Assembly: GCF_965215815.1 (NCBI RefSeq)
Contig: NZ_CBDCEO010000013.1
Location: forward strand, 558,001 to 622,000
Direction: 5' to 3'
DNA length: 64,000 nt
DNA from: Poriferisodalis sp965215815
GTDB taxonomy: Bacteria > Actinomycetota > Acidimicrobiia > Acidimicrobiales > Poriferisodalaceae
This document shows positions 17,582 to 27,080 of the stretch, in pieces (the first letter of the stretch is position 1; every line of letters begins with the position of its first letter). The position numbers and the translations under genes are program-made. The notes below the pieces were generated by a model. The model did no database searches and was not told the origin of the DNA. It was given only the letters and a program-made list of their open reading frames with translations.

Positions 17582-19057
17582 ATGCGCATCGGGCTAATTC
17601 AGATCACTCAGGAAACGAGCAGCTTCAACCCGACGCTGACGACGCTCGCCGATTTCGAGTCGTTCGGGATCTACGAAGGGGCCGAGATCCTCGAGCGTCT
17701 GCACTCTGGCGGCCCCGTCGGCGGCTATCTCGATGCCATCGGGCGCTGCGGGGTCGAGGTCGAGACCGTTCCTATCATTCGCGGCAACACTCGATCGGGC
17801 GGTCGACTCTCGACGGAAGCGTTCGAGTTCTTCGACGCCAAGGTTCGAGATGGGCTCCGTGGCGCGGGCAAGCTCGACGGGCTGGTCATGCTGCTGCACG
17901 GAGCGGCTTCGGCGGAGCGGATCGACGACGTCGAAGGAGCCCTTCTTCGTACGGCACGCGGCGTCGTGGGGCCGTCACTTCCGCTGGCGTTGATGCTCGA
18001 TCACCACGCCAACGTGACCCAAGAGATGATCGACCACGCCGACATCATCGTGGGATTCCGCACCCAACCACACGATCAGTTCGAGACCGCCCGTGACTTG
18101 ACCTTGCACGGGGTGCGGCTCTTCGCCGGCGAGATCACCCCCGTGGTGGCGTGGCGCAAGCTGCGCATGCTCACCCACCAAGAGCAATACCTCACCTCGC
18201 GCGGCCCGATGAAGATCCTGTTCGACCGAGCCAGGGAGATGGAGCGTGACCCGCGGGTGTTGGCCGTGTCGCCGTTCCCCATGCAGTGCTGGCTCGATGC
18301 CGACGAAGGCGGGTGGGCGATCATTGTCGTGACCGACGACGATCAGCCGCTGGCCGAGTCGCTCGCCGATGAGCTGGCCGAGCTGGCTTGGTCGATGAGG
18401 ACCGAATTTCAACGCACGGAGAGCCGGCCGGTCGACCAAGCCGTCGTCGATGCCGACGCAGCGGAGGGGGGGCCAGTCATCCTCAGCGACACCGGCGACT
18501 CGGTGTTGGGCGGTTCTGGGGGCGACAGCACGGTCATTCTCGAGGCGATCTTGCGGCTCGGCATTCGGGGACGCGCACTCGTTCCGATGATCGACCCTGT
18601 CTCGGCCCGTCGACTGTCACGGGCTGGCGTCAATGCAACGGTGACGGTTGCGTTGGGCGGTCGCTCGACCCCCTTCTTCACGCCGCTCGAGGTGACCGGT
18701 GTCGTACGGGCCGTCTCCGACGGCATCGTCGAATTGAGCGGCCATGCGCAGAGTCGGATCGACATGGGACACACGGTGGCCTTCGAAGTCGGCCCGGTGA
18801 CACTGTTGGTGAGCGAATTTGCCGGTGTCGCGGGCATCGATCCGGCGGTGTATCGCCACCTGGGTGTGGAACCGGCGGAATATCAGATGGTCGTCATGAA
18901 GACCGCGTCCAACTTCCAGCACATGGCCCCGCTCACAACGACGATCATTCGCGTTGCCACACCCGGCCCGACGCAGTCCGACATCGCAGCTCTGCCGTGG
19001 CAGCGAGTTCCACGACCGATCTTTCCGATGGAAGCACTGACGTCCTGGCGCGGCTGA
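17582..19057 (+). CDS. MlrC-family (M81) metallopeptidase, copy 2
   Basis: 491 residues with the same layout as the minus-strand copy but clearly diverged: MRIGLIQITQETSSFNP at the start, LVMLLHGAASAE, LMLDHHANVT (His-rich metal site), ILSDTGDSVLGGSGGDST, and a C-terminal MKTASNFQHMAP. M81 enzymes cleave linear peptides or other amides. Two MlrC paralogues facing each other's operons within 4 kb suggests different substrates in one pathway. A TAGATAT stretch lies a few bases before the ATG, and there is no Shine-Dalgarno. Confidence 0.85.
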   Translation: MRIGLIQITQETSSFNPTLTTLADFESFGIYEGAEILERLHSGGPVGGYLDAIGRCGVEVETVPIIRGNTRSGGRLSTEAFEFFDAKVRDGLRGAGKLDGLVMLLHGAASAERIDDVEGALLRTARGVVGPSLPLALMLDHHANVTQEMIDHADIIVGFRTQPHDQFETARDLTLHGVRLFAGEITPVVAWRKLRMLTHQEQYLTSRGPMKILFDRAREMERDPRVLAVSPFPMQCWLDADEGGWAIIVVTDDDQPLAESLADELAELAWSMRTEFQRTESRPVDQAVVDADAAEGGPVILSDTGDSVLGGSGGDSTVILEAILRLGIRGRALVPMIDPVSARRLSRAGVNATVTVALGGRSTPFFTPLEVTGVVRAVSDGIVELSGHAQSRIDMGHTVAFEVGPVTLLVSEFAGVAGIDPAVYRHLGVEPAEYQMVVMKTASNFQHMAPLTTTIIRVATPGPTQSDIAALPWQRVPRPIFPMEALTSWRG

Positions 19058-19323
19058 GCCGATCGCGTCGCAACTGCATGTGGTCATGGGTGTGGGCGTC
19101 GACGGATCCCGGCGCGACCACCAGCCTGCAGCGCCCGCTTGCTACTCGCCCACGAGGGACGCTGGTTTCAGAGTGTGGAATCTGTGTTGCAGTGATTGAT
19201 ATGGTGTATCTCGACACGCTCAGTCGCGCGCTCGCTTTGCTACCGACTCGACAGCGTCGCGTGTGAGTCGACGATCCCCATCTCGGGCGAGACCTGAATC
19301 GCTCATCGCAACAAAGGTGGAAG

Positions 19324-20616
19324 ATGACAACCGAGGCCATTCCCTGCTACGACCAGAGCCGACAAGAGCACGCTCGGCGCCAGAAGGTGATCGCTGGGGG
19401 CGTCAACTCGAATGTTCGTCTGCACGGTGCGCCCGTGCCGCTCACGATGGTCTGCGGCGACGGAGCGCTGCTGTGGGATGTCGATGACAACGTCTATATC
19501 GACTATGCGGCCGGAATGGGACCCATGATCCTCGGCCACAACCACCCGGCGGTGACCGCCGCTGTGCAGCAGTCACTCTCGACTGGCCAGCTCTTCGCTG
19601 GGCAACACCCGCTCGAAGCCGAATTCGGCGAGACCCTCGTCGGCGTGCTGCCTTGGATCGAGAGCATCCGGATGGGCATGAGCGGGACAGAGATGGATCT
19701 GTTGGCCGTCCGAATCGCCAGGGCAGCGACCGGCCGTCACAAAGTTGTGCGCTTCACCGGCCACTACCACGGTTGGCTCGATCCGCTCTTCGTCGACATG
19801 ACCGTCACCGCTCCGCCGATGGAGGCCGTGCCGCTCACAGCGGGTCAGTCGGTCTCGGCTGCGACCGACGTGATCTTGTGTGAGTGGAACGACATCGCAC
19901 AGGTGGCGCAGGCCCTCGAGTCCGGCCATGTCGCTTGTGTCCTGATGGAGCCGGTGATGTGCAACACCGGGCTGATCCCACCGACGCCGGGCTATCTCGA
20001 AGGTGTCAAGACGTTGTGCCGACAGCACGGAGCGCTGTTCATCGTCGACGAGGTGATCACCGGATTCCGCCTGGGACTCTGCGGTGCCCAAGGCTTCTAC
20101 GGAATTCACGGAGACATCTCGATCTATGCCAAAGCGATCGCGTCTGGGTTCCCGCTCGCCGTGCTCGGCACCAGCACCGACCTGCTGGCCGGTGTCGGTC
20201 GTGGAAAGATCAATCACTCGGGCACCTACAACACGGGTGTCTCCTCGGTGGCGGCCGGCATCGCCACGCTCCGGTTTCTGATCGACAGCGACCCGTACCC
20301 AGAGATGGATCGCCTCACTTGTCGTCTTGTCGATGGCCTGCGCCAGCTCGATCGCGAACTCGGTGTCGGGCTCGCCGTCGATCACATCGGTGGTTCTCTG
20401 TGCCAGACCCGTTTCGGGAAAGCTGGGGCTGTGGCGTCGCGCGCGGACTTCGCGGCCAACTCCGACGATGCGCTTGGGGCGCGCTTCCTCGCGTGCCTCC
20501 AGGACCTCGGAGTGAGACCGACGAGTCGGGGCTTGTGGTTCGTGTCGGCCGCACATGACGACGCCCTGATTGACCAGACCCTCGCAGCTGCCCGTCAAGC
20601 CCTGAGCCGATTGTAG
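19324..20616 (+). CDS. Class III PLP aminotransferase, glutamate-1-semialdehyde aminomutase-like
   Basis: 430 residues. GGVNSNVRL near the start, GMSGTEMDLLAVRIARAATGR about 118-138, IVDEVITGFRLG with Asp242, and SIYAKAIASGFPLAVLG with the PLP lysine K270 are the motifs of the HemL-like subgroup. Length matches HemL. Located in a catabolic island next to a PhyH dioxygenase and an ABC transporter and not with haem genes, it is more likely a catabolic aminotransferase or aminomutase than the haem enzyme. AGGTGGAAG precedes the ATG. The 266 bases upstream hold no gene and presumably the promoter. Confidence 0.85.
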   Translation: MTTEAIPCYDQSRQEHARRQKVIAGGVNSNVRLHGAPVPLTMVCGDGALLWDVDDNVYIDYAAGMGPMILGHNHPAVTAAVQQSLSTGQLFAGQHPLEAEFGETLVGVLPWIESIRMGMSGTEMDLLAVRIARAATGRHKVVRFTGHYHGWLDPLFVDMTVTAPPMEAVPLTAGQSVSAATDVILCEWNDIAQVAQALESGHVACVLMEPVMCNTGLIPPTPGYLEGVKTLCRQHGALFIVDEVITGFRLGLCGAQGFYGIHGDISIYAKAIASGFPLAVLGTSTDLLAGVGRGKINHSGTYNTGVSSVAAGIATLRFLIDSDPYPEMDRLTCRLVDGLRQLDRELGVGLAVDHIGGSLCQTRFGKAGAVASRADFAANSDDALGARFLACLQDLGVRPTSRGLWFVSAAHDDALIDQTLAAARQALSRL

Positions 20617-20659
20617 CTTCGACCGTCGAGGGTTCGAGAACGCAAGGCAGACACGGCAG

Positions 20660-21481
20660 ATGAGACAGTCGTACGACGCAGACGGCTACGTCTTCCCGGT
20701 GGAGGCGATGACCCCAGATCGCGCGGCCGAATACCGGGCGATGTTCGAATCGGTCGAGGCCGCGCACGCTGACGACGCCGTCATGAGCAGGATCTTGCGG
20801 GGAAACCCGAATACCGTGCTCCCGTTCATCGACGAGATCACGCGCCTGGCGTCGGTGCTCGAGCCGGTCAAGGCGATTCTGGGCGACGACCTCCTGGTCA
20901 TCAGTGCCAACTTCTTCATCAAAGAGCCCGCGACGCCCGCGTTCGTGAGCTGGCACCAGGATCTGACGTATTGGGGATACGACGACGCACACGAGGCGAC
21001 CGCGTGGGTCGCGTTCAGCCCGTCGACAACCCAGAGCGGCTGCATGCGGTTTGTACCCGGGAGTCATCGGTGTGAGATCGTCGAGCATCGCGACACCTTC
21101 GAAGAGTCGAACATGCTCTCACGAGGCCAGGAGTTGGCAGTTGAGGTGGATGAGGCGGACGCGGTCGATGTGACGCTTGCGCCCGGCGAGATGTCTGTGC
21201 ACGACGGCCGTTTGTTCCATTCGTCGAATCCAAATGCGTCAGCTGACCGACGCATCGGGTTGGCCATTCGGTACGTCGCCCCATCGATGCGACAGGTGTC
21301 AGGCGTGACGACGTCGGCACATCTCGTTGCGGGCGAGGACAGATACGGACATTTTCGGCTCTTGGAGCCGCCCAGCGAGGTGATGGCGCCCCGCGACGTC
21401 GAGAGCGCTGTGACGGCGATCGCATTGCAGGAACGGATCGGTTACGAGGGAGCCATCGACCGGGGCAAGCGCATCACCTGA
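20660..21481 (+). CDS. Phytanoyl-CoA dioxygenase (PhyH) family protein, copy 1
   Basis: 273 residues. VSWHQDLTYWG gives the H99-x-D101 iron pair, SVHDGRLFHSSNPN the distal His, and RRIGLAIRYV the Arg that binds 2-oxoglutarate. Members hydroxylate small carboxylic acids or CoA esters using Fe(II), O2 and 2-oxoglutarate. It follows the aminotransferase by 43 bases and precedes the transporter operon, so it probably acts on the imported compound or an intermediate. A second PhyH-family gene is at 42040. Confidence 0.85.
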   Translation: MRQSYDADGYVFPVEAMTPDRAAEYRAMFESVEAAHADDAVMSRILRGNPNTVLPFIDEITRLASVLEPVKAILGDDLLVISANFFIKEPATPAFVSWHQDLTYWGYDDAHEATAWVAFSPSTTQSGCMRFVPGSHRCEIVEHRDTFEESNMLSRGQELAVEVDEADAVDVTLAPGEMSVHDGRLFHSSNPNASADRRIGLAIRYVAPSMRQVSGVTTSAHLVAGEDRYGHFRLLEPPSEVMAPRDVESAVTAIALQERIGYEGAIDRGKRIT

Positions 21482-21498
21482 CTGTCGGCCCACGGCGT

Positions 21499-21527
21499 TT
21501 GACCGGGGGTGGTGATAGAACTACGGT
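21499..21527 (+). promoter_or_regulatory. Candidate promoter of the ABC transporter operon (TTGACC-17-TACGGT)
   Basis: TTGACC at 21499-21504 and TACGGT at 21522-21527 are separated by exactly 17 bases, a good sigma-70-type match. Transcription would begin near 21534, about 200 bases before the transporter's first gene. The short open frame starting at 21499 is not needed to explain the region. Confidence 0.45.
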
Positions 21528-21536
21528 TCTAATCAG

Positions 21537-21552
21537 TGAAACTCAGGTTTCA
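21537..21552 (+). promoter_or_regulatory. Palindrome TGAAAC-TCAG-GTTTCA, candidate operator
   Basis: A perfect inverted repeat with six-base arms and a four-base spacer lies just downstream of the predicted transcription start of the transporter operon. Its size and position suit a repressor site, perhaps for the IclR-family protein at 10336. This is inference from position. Confidence 0.35.
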
Positions 21553-21741
21553 GTGATGGCACCTCTCAAGGTGGCAGCAATGCCGCTGAGAGCGGTATCC
21601 ATCATGGGCCAACACTGTTCGAACAGTCACTGGCAACGACGTGACCAATCTGGCGTGAAGACCCAATTCAACAAGCTGGCCGCTGCGATCCTGAACGGAT
21701 TGTGAGGCAGCGTGAATACACGATCCAGAAAGGATCACCTC

Positions 21742-23325
21742 ATGAGGACCAACAAACGGAGTTGGCTGATTCTCAGTCTGCTCATGGCGTTCGCACTGTT
21801 CGCAGCGGCTTGCGGATCAGACGACGACGGAGGTTCGACCGCGGATACGGCCGCCGCCGCCGCCGATGAACCCGCTGACGAACCCGCTGACGAACCCGCT
21901 GACGAACCCGCTGACGAACCGGCCGAAGTCCGGGAGTTGACTCTCGCTGTCGCGCAGGAGCCGGCGAACTGGGATTACGTCACGAACGGAGCGACGGCCA
22001 TCAAGACGCCGCTTCTCTACAACGTCGTCGAGACGCTTGTCGAGAAGCAAGCGGACGGCAGCGTCGCTCCGATGCTCGCCGAGAAATGGACCGTCAACAC
22101 GGACGGGACCGTTTACACGTTCACGATCCGCGAGGCCAAGTTCCATGACGGCAGCGATCTCGACGCCGGTGATGTGGCCTATTCGCTCGAGTACAACCGA
22201 GGGGGCGAGGGGGACATCACCACGCCGTTCGACGCCGTTGACACGATCGAGGCGGCTGACGACCGAACGGTCGTCGTCACGCTCACTCAGCCCAGCCAAG
22301 CGTTCCTCAATGGCATGGCCAGGATCAGCTCGGCAGTCGTGCCCGAAGGTACCGGCGACGACATCGCCCAAGGCCCAATCGGTACTGGCCCCTACATCTT
22401 CATCGAGTGGAAGCCTGACGTCTCCGTTGATATGGATCGGTTTGCCGACTACTGGGGCGACCAGCCGTACTTCTCCGACGTCACGTGGCGCTTCATCACC
22501 GACGAGACCGCAAGCCTGAACGCATTGCTCGCTGGTGATATTGACGGCGTAGCAGGAATCCTTGGCGAGGGCATCGATCGCGTCGACGAAATCGACGCAG
22601 AGGACGACTTCAAGATCCTGACTGTCTCAGGATTCGAGATCTCGTACCTCAGCCTGAACGCGACGGCGGAGATCTTCCAAGACCCGTTGGTCGTCCAAGC
22701 GGTCAACCACGCCGTCGATCGCCAGCCGATCGTCGATGCCGCATTCGCCGGGCTCGGGAAACTGACGTGCACCTTCGTCAATCCGCCGAACGAGCCGTGG
22801 GCAAGCGACTACTGCCCCTATGAATACGATCCGGCGAAATCCCGCGCACTGCTTGAAGAGGCCGGGGTCCCGGGCTTGGTGATCCCGTTCAAGTACCTGA
22901 CGATCGCCGAGTTCCCGCCGATTCAGGAAGTCGTGACTGCACAGCTGAGCGAGGCCGGCTTCACCGTCGAGCTCGAAGGCCGTGAGCTCACCACCTACAT
23001 CGATGAGATACTCGGCGAGACCGCCGACTACACGTTCACATCGTTGAGCGGTCCAAGCACGATCGATGCCTGGAAGTGTCCTGGCTTCTTCACCCTGCAC
23101 TGCGATCCGGTGTTCGATCAACTGCTGAACGACGGGGACGCAGCTGTCGACTCGGCGGTCACGACCGAGCTGCGGCGACAGGCGGTGGAGATGCACGCCG
23201 ACGCCGGCTTCCTGATCCCGATTGTTGCCAAGCTCCAAGCTGTCGCTGTGCGTGCCGATCTCCAGGGTGTCAAGCTGTTCACCGCTGGTAGTGAATTCGA
23301 CCTCGGTTACCTGTCCCTCGAGTAG
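21742..23325 (+). CDS. ABC transporter substrate-binding lipoprotein, family 5 (peptide/solute)
   Basis: About 527 residues from the ATG at 21742, preceded by GAAAGGA at nine bases. A lipoprotein signal ends AAAC with Cys24. A DEPA repeat linker follows, then the SBP_bac_5 domain: TPLLYNVVETLVEKQADGSV, MLAEKWTVN..GTVYTFTIREAKFHDGSDLDA and GTGPYIFIEWKPD are its typical motifs. It would capture peptides, opines or similar solutes outside the membrane and deliver them to the two permeases encoded next. First gene of a five-gene operon ending with the SDR. Confidence 0.92.
   Translation: MRTNKRSWLILSLLMAFALFAAACGSDDDGGSTADTAAAAADEPADEPADEPADEPADEPAEVRELTLAVAQEPANWDYVTNGATAIKTPLLYNVVETLVEKQADGSVAPMLAEKWTVNTDGTVYTFTIREAKFHDGSDLDAGDVAYSLEYNRGGEGDITTPFDAVDTIEAADDRTVVVTLTQPSQAFLNGMARISSAVVPEGTGDDIAQGPIGTGPYIFIEWKPDVSVDMDRFADYWGDQPYFSDVTWRFITDETASLNALLAGDIDGVAGILGEGIDRVDEIDAEDDFKILTVSGFEISYLSLNATAEIFQDPLVVQAVNHAVDRQPIVDAAFAGLGKLTCTFVNPPNEPWASDYCPYEYDPAKSRALLEEAGVPGLVIPFKYLTIAEFPPIQEVVTAQLSEAGFTVELEGRELTTYIDEILGETADYTFTSLSGPSTIDAWKCPGFFTLHCDPVFDQLLNDGDAAVDSAVTTELRRQAVEMHADAGFLIPIVAKLQAVAVRADLQGVKLFTAGSEFDLGYLSLE
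21863..21924 (+). repeat. 12-bp tandem repeat encoding DEPA spacer
   Basis: GATGAACCCGCT / GACGAACCCGCT-type units repeat about five times in frame within the substrate-binding protein gene, giving a repeating Asp-Glu-Pro-Ala tether between the lipid anchor and the binding domain. Copy number probably varies between strains. Confidence 0.8.
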
Positions 23326-23360
23326 AACGAGGAACCAGGAACCACGGAATAGGACGATGA

Positions 23361-24326
23361 ATGGTTCGAGTTCTGGTTCGCGCCATCATCTCGTTGTTGG
23401 CGTCCGCCTTCATGGGCTCAATCATCGTCTTTCTCCTGTTGCGGATGCTCAAGGGTGACGTCGCAACCGTCATCCTTGGGCAGACCGCAACCCGTGAGGC
23501 GCTGGAGGCGCTACGCGCCGAGATGGGGTTGGGCGCACCCCTGTTGCAGCAATACCTGGAGTGGATAGGCGGCGTACTCCAAGGCGATATGGGCACGTCC
23601 TATGCCGCAGAGTTCGACATCGCACACGAAATCTGGGTTCGCGTGCCCTTGACCTTCACGCTGGCGTTCTCGTCGTTGATCATCTCGGTGATCGTCGCTC
23701 TCGTGCTCGGGACCTTCTCGGCCATTCATGTCAAAGACTGGCGTGGCACCTGGGTGGACATCCTGTCCCAGATCGGCATTGCGATTCCGTCGTTCTGGTT
23801 GGGCCTCTTGATGGTCACCTTGTTCGCCGTGCACTTGGGATGGCTGCCCGCAGGCGGGTATGTCCCGCTCACAGAAGACTTCGTGAGAGGCGCCAAATCG
23901 TTGACGCTGCCGGTGTTCGCTCTCGCAATACCGCTGAGCGCGGTGCTCGTTCGCTACGTGCGCTCAGGCATGCTTGAAGTCTTGGATGAAGACTTCATCA
24001 GAACTGCTCAGGCCAAGGGTCTGACGCTGAGGCGAGCTGCGTGGCGCCACGGGATTCGGAACGCATCGATTCCGCTCGTGACCATCACCATCCTTCAACT
24101 GGGCTCGTTGCTGGCCGGTGCGGTGGTCATCGAAAACGTGTTCACATTGCCGGGGCTCGGTCGCATGCTGGTCGTGGCCGTCGGGGGGCGCGAGCCATTG
24201 TCCGTCCAGTCGCTGGCGCTGGTGCTGATGCTCATGATCCTCACGCTGAACTTCCTGATGGACATCGCCTACGGACTCTTGGATCCACGTATCCGCGATA
24301 GCGGTCGATCGGCCCCGATGGCATGA
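23361..24326 (+). CDS. ABC transporter permease, DppB/OppB type
   Basis: 321 residues with about six hydrophobic segments. LRAEMGLGAPLLQQYLEWI near residues 50-70, the YVRSGMLEVLDEDFIRTAQAKGL coupling motif (EAA loop) near 205-227, and GxVVIENVFTLPGLGRMLV near the end are characteristic of DppB. It overlaps the next permease by four bases (ATGA), so translation is coupled. Forms the membrane channel with the DppC-type protein. Confidence 0.92.
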   Translation: MVRVLVRAIISLLASAFMGSIIVFLLLRMLKGDVATVILGQTATREALEALRAEMGLGAPLLQQYLEWIGGVLQGDMGTSYAAEFDIAHEIWVRVPLTFTLAFSSLIISVIVALVLGTFSAIHVKDWRGTWVDILSQIGIAIPSFWLGLLMVTLFAVHLGWLPAGGYVPLTEDFVRGAKSLTLPVFALAIPLSAVLVRYVRSGMLEVLDEDFIRTAQAKGLTLRRAAWRHGIRNASIPLVTITILQLGSLLAGAVVIENVFTLPGLGRMLVVAVGGREPLSVQSLALVLMLMILTLNFLMDIAYGLLDPRIRDSGRSAPMA

Positions 24327-25282
24327 CCGACCAACCGCCATCGCCTGAGGAGTCGGCACCTGAGGATTCGGCGTCCGAGGATTCGGCGCCCGAGATGTCC
24401 GCGCCGCACGCCGATGAGCTCGAAGTGTTCGAGAGTGCCGGTAGCGCTTCGAAACGGTGGATGCCGCCACAGCTTGTGATCGGTGGCGTCATCGTTGCCG
24501 TCATCGTCGTCGTCGGTCTCGTGTCGCTGTTCTGGACGCCGTACGACCTCGACAAAGTCGATGTCCCGAACCAGTTCTTGCCCCCAGGATCAGACGGCTA
24601 TCTCCTGGGCACCGACAAGCTCGGTCGCGATATGACGAGCCAGATCATGGCGGGCGCACGAAATTCGTTGCTGGTCAGCGTTGTCTCGACGATCGCGTCG
24701 ATTATTCCTGGCGTGCTGTTCGGTTTGGTTGCCGCCGGAGCCCGCCCGTTCCAGCAGCGGATCATGAGCCGCGTGACCGACATCGGCATCGCCCTCCCCG
24801 GAATCTTGGTGGCACTCGTTCTGGCCACGTCGCTCGGACCGGGTAACACGACGGCGATCATCGCCATCATGTTCTGGTTGATCCCGACGGTTGCCCGAGT
24901 CACCATCGGGCCAGCGCGCCAGATCCTCTCACGCGACTTCGTCGAGGCCTCTCAGGCGTACGGCCGGACTCGAAAATTCATCCTCTTCCGACACGTCCTG
25001 CCCAACATCGGCCCGCTCATCATCGTCCAGGCATCCGTCATGTTCGCGATCGCGATCCTCGTCGAGGCCGCGTTGTCGTATCTCGGCATCGGTGCGCAAC
25101 GACCGACCCCATCGTGGGGCCGTCTGCTGAAGGAAGCCCAGCCACTCCTTGATCAGGCCCCCTATCTCATGATCATCCCCGGGGTCTCGATCATGGTCGC
25201 CGTGATCGGCTTCAACCTCCTCGGCGATGGCCTGCGCACCTATCTCGATCCGCAGCAGACCGCCAAGGGTGCTGGTGTGTGA
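24323..25282 (+). CDS. ABC transporter permease, DppC/OppC type
   Basis: 319 residues. A Ser/Glu/Asp-rich cytoplasmic N terminus of about 45 residues precedes the first membrane segment. GTDKLGRDMTSQIMAGARNSL, the EASQAYGRTRKFILFRHVLPN coupling loop and SYLGIGAQRPTPSWGRLL are standard DppC motifs. It overlaps both neighbours by a few bases. Partner of the upstream DppB-type permease. Confidence 0.92.
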   Translation: MTDQPPSPEESAPEDSASEDSAPEMSAPHADELEVFESAGSASKRWMPPQLVIGGVIVAVIVVVGLVSLFWTPYDLDKVDVPNQFLPPGSDGYLLGTDKLGRDMTSQIMAGARNSLLVSVVSTIASIIPGVLFGLVAAGARPFQQRIMSRVTDIGIALPGILVALVLATSLGPGNTTAIIAIMFWLIPTVARVTIGPARQILSRDFVEASQAYGRTRKFILFRHVLPNIGPLIIVQASVMFAIAILVEAALSYLGIGAQRPTPSWGRLLKEAQPLLDQAPYLMIIPGVSIMVAVIGFNLLGDGLRTYLDPQQTAKGAGV

Positions 25283-26286
25283 TGCTCGAAATCAACGATC
25301 TGTCCATCTCGATCGGGGCACACCAGATCGTTTCGATCGAGCACTTGTCGATTCCGGCCGGTCGGCGCCTCGGGCTTGTCGGCGAGTCTGGGTCGGGCAA
25401 GACGATGACCGCGATGAGCATCATCGGCCTTTTGCCCCGCGACGCAGTGGTGACCGGCTCCATCAAGTTCTTGGGCGTCGAGATGGTCGACCGGTCCGAG
25501 CGTGATCTGTCCAATATTCGAGGTTCCGAGATTGGCGTCATCTTCCAGGACCCGCTGCGGGCGCTGAACCCGACGATGCGGGTCGGCAAGCAGGTCGGAG
25601 AGGCTCTGCGACTCCACAACACGGTGCCTTCCAGGGACGTGAAGAAGCGAACTGTGGAACTCTTCGAGCAAGTCCAGCTGCCGAATCCTGCAGTCTTGGC
25701 CCGCAGGTATCCCCATCAGCTGTCAGGGGGCCAACAGCAGCGAGTTCTCATTTCCATGGCCATCGCCTGCGACCCCAAGCTGCTGATTGCCGACGAACCC
25801 ACGACTGCCCTGGATGTGACGGTTCAGAAGGAAATCCTGGAACTGCTGGAGCGCCTGAGCGCTGAAAGAGGCATGGCGGTTCTGTTCGTCAGCCATGACC
25901 TTGGTGTGATCGAGGCAATCTCGGATCACGTCGCAGTTCTCTACGGCGGGAGCCTCGTCGAAACGGGTCCAGCCGACGACATTGTTGCCTCACCGTGCCA
26001 TCGCTATACCGAGGCGCTCATCAGCGTCAACCCCGGCCACCCCGAAGACATCAACGCCTCCCTCGGCAAACCGCTCGTCACGATCAAGGGCTCCGTGCCC
26101 CCGTTGGGTGCATTCTTGCCGGGCTGTCGGTTTCGAGGCCGTTGCCCACACGAGATCGAGCAGTGTGCAGTCGAACCGCCGATTACCGAGATGACGGCCG
26201 AGCACTCGTTCAAATGCTGGAACCCGGTTTCTGCAGCGATGGCCATCGGTTCGGGCGACGCTGCACTGGCGAGCGAGCGCCAATGA
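25282..26286 (+). CDS. ABC transporter ATP-binding protein, DppD/OppD type
   Basis: 334 residues. Walker A GESGSGKTM (34-42), signature LSGGQQQR, Walker B LLIADEPTTALD and switch His in VSHDLGV are all present. The C terminus has the CRFRGRCPHEIEQC region typical of the oligopeptide/dipeptide ATPase extension. The ATG at 25282 overlaps the stop of the permease; a GTG three bases earlier is in frame. Powers the transporter with the DppF-type subunit. Confidence 0.92.
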   Translation: MLEINDLSISIGAHQIVSIEHLSIPAGRRLGLVGESGSGKTMTAMSIIGLLPRDAVVTGSIKFLGVEMVDRSERDLSNIRGSEIGVIFQDPLRALNPTMRVGKQVGEALRLHNTVPSRDVKKRTVELFEQVQLPNPAVLARRYPHQLSGGQQQRVLISMAIACDPKLLIADEPTTALDVTVQKEILELLERLSAERGMAVLFVSHDLGVIEAISDHVAVLYGGSLVETGPADDIVASPCHRYTEALISVNPGHPEDINASLGKPLVTIKGSVPPLGAFLPGCRFRGRCPHEIEQCAVEPPITEMTAEHSFKCWNPVSAAMAIGSGDAALASERQ

Positions 26287-27071
26287 CCCTTCTGCTCGAG
26301 GCCAACCAGCTCTACTTCGACTATCACGCCCATCTGCGGCGGCGCGACCCCAACGCGGATTGGACGCTGCGCGACATTGCCGTCACGATGCCTGCAGGCT
26401 CGACCGTCGGCATCGTCGGCGAGTCCGGGTCCGGCAAGTCGACCCTCGTGCGGCTCTTGTGCGGCTTGCTCGTTCCCTCGAGGGGCCGCATCACCTTCGA
26501 CGGCCGATCAGTGAGGGACTGGTTGTCGCAGGATCGTCGCGAATTCCACCGCCGCAACCAGATCGTCTTTCAGAGTCCTGCCAGCTCGCTCGACCCTCGG
26601 CTGCGAATCAAGACCTCGCTGTCCGAGCCGACGAAGGCGCTGGAACAGCGCAAGCCCGAGGCAGCGGAACTCCGCAACTGGCTCCAGGATGTGGGACTCA
26701 GCGGCGAAGTTCTCTCTCGCTATCCGCATCAGCTCTCAGGTGGACAATTGCAACGGATCGCCGTGGCCCGGGCGCTCTCGGTGAGACCCGATGTTCTCTA
26801 TGCAGACGAGCCCACCAGTGCCCTTGACGTGTCTGTCCAGGCCCAGGTGCTGAATCTGTTGATGGGGTTGAAGCAGCGCCACGGGTTGACGCTGGTGCTC
26901 GTTTCTCATGATCTCGCCGTGGTCGCACGCGTGTGCGAACAGATCGTCGTGCTAAAGGACGGGCAGGTCGTCGAGGCCGGCGGGACCGCTGCGGTGATGA
27001 CCGATCCCAAGACCGACTACACCCGCACGCTGGTGGAGGCCTCTCGAGCCACCAGCTTGGTGAGGTCCTAA
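26283..27071 (+). CDS. ABC transporter ATP-binding protein, DppF/OppF type
   Basis: 262 residues from the ATG at 26283, which overlaps the previous stop (ATGA). A longer in-frame extension back to 25995 lies inside the DppD gene and is not coding. Walker A GESGSGKST (46-54), signature LSGGQLQR, Walker B VLYADEPTSALD and VSHDLAVVA are intact. It lacks the usual C-terminal oligopeptide ATPase extension and so is shorter than most DppF proteins. Confidence 0.9.
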   Translation: MTLLLEANQLYFDYHAHLRRRDPNADWTLRDIAVTMPAGSTVGIVGESGSGKSTLVRLLCGLLVPSRGRITFDGRSVRDWLSQDRREFHRRNQIVFQSPASSLDPRLRIKTSLSEPTKALEQRKPEAAELRNWLQDVGLSGEVLSRYPHQLSGGQLQRIAVARALSVRPDVLYADEPTSALDVSVQAQVLNLLMGLKQRHGLTLVLVSHDLAVVARVCEQIVVLKDGQVVEAGGTAAVMTDPKTDYTRTLVEASRATSLVRS

Positions 27072-27080
27072 GGGGGCACA

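Noticed and set aside
21499..21705. 68-codon plus-strand ORF before the transporter operon
   Set aside because: It starts on the -35 box of a good promoter, has no ribosome binding site and no family resemblance.
25995..26282. In-frame extension of the second ABC ATPase
   Set aside because: It lies within the preceding ATPase gene; the DppF-type protein starts at 26283 with an ATGA overlap.
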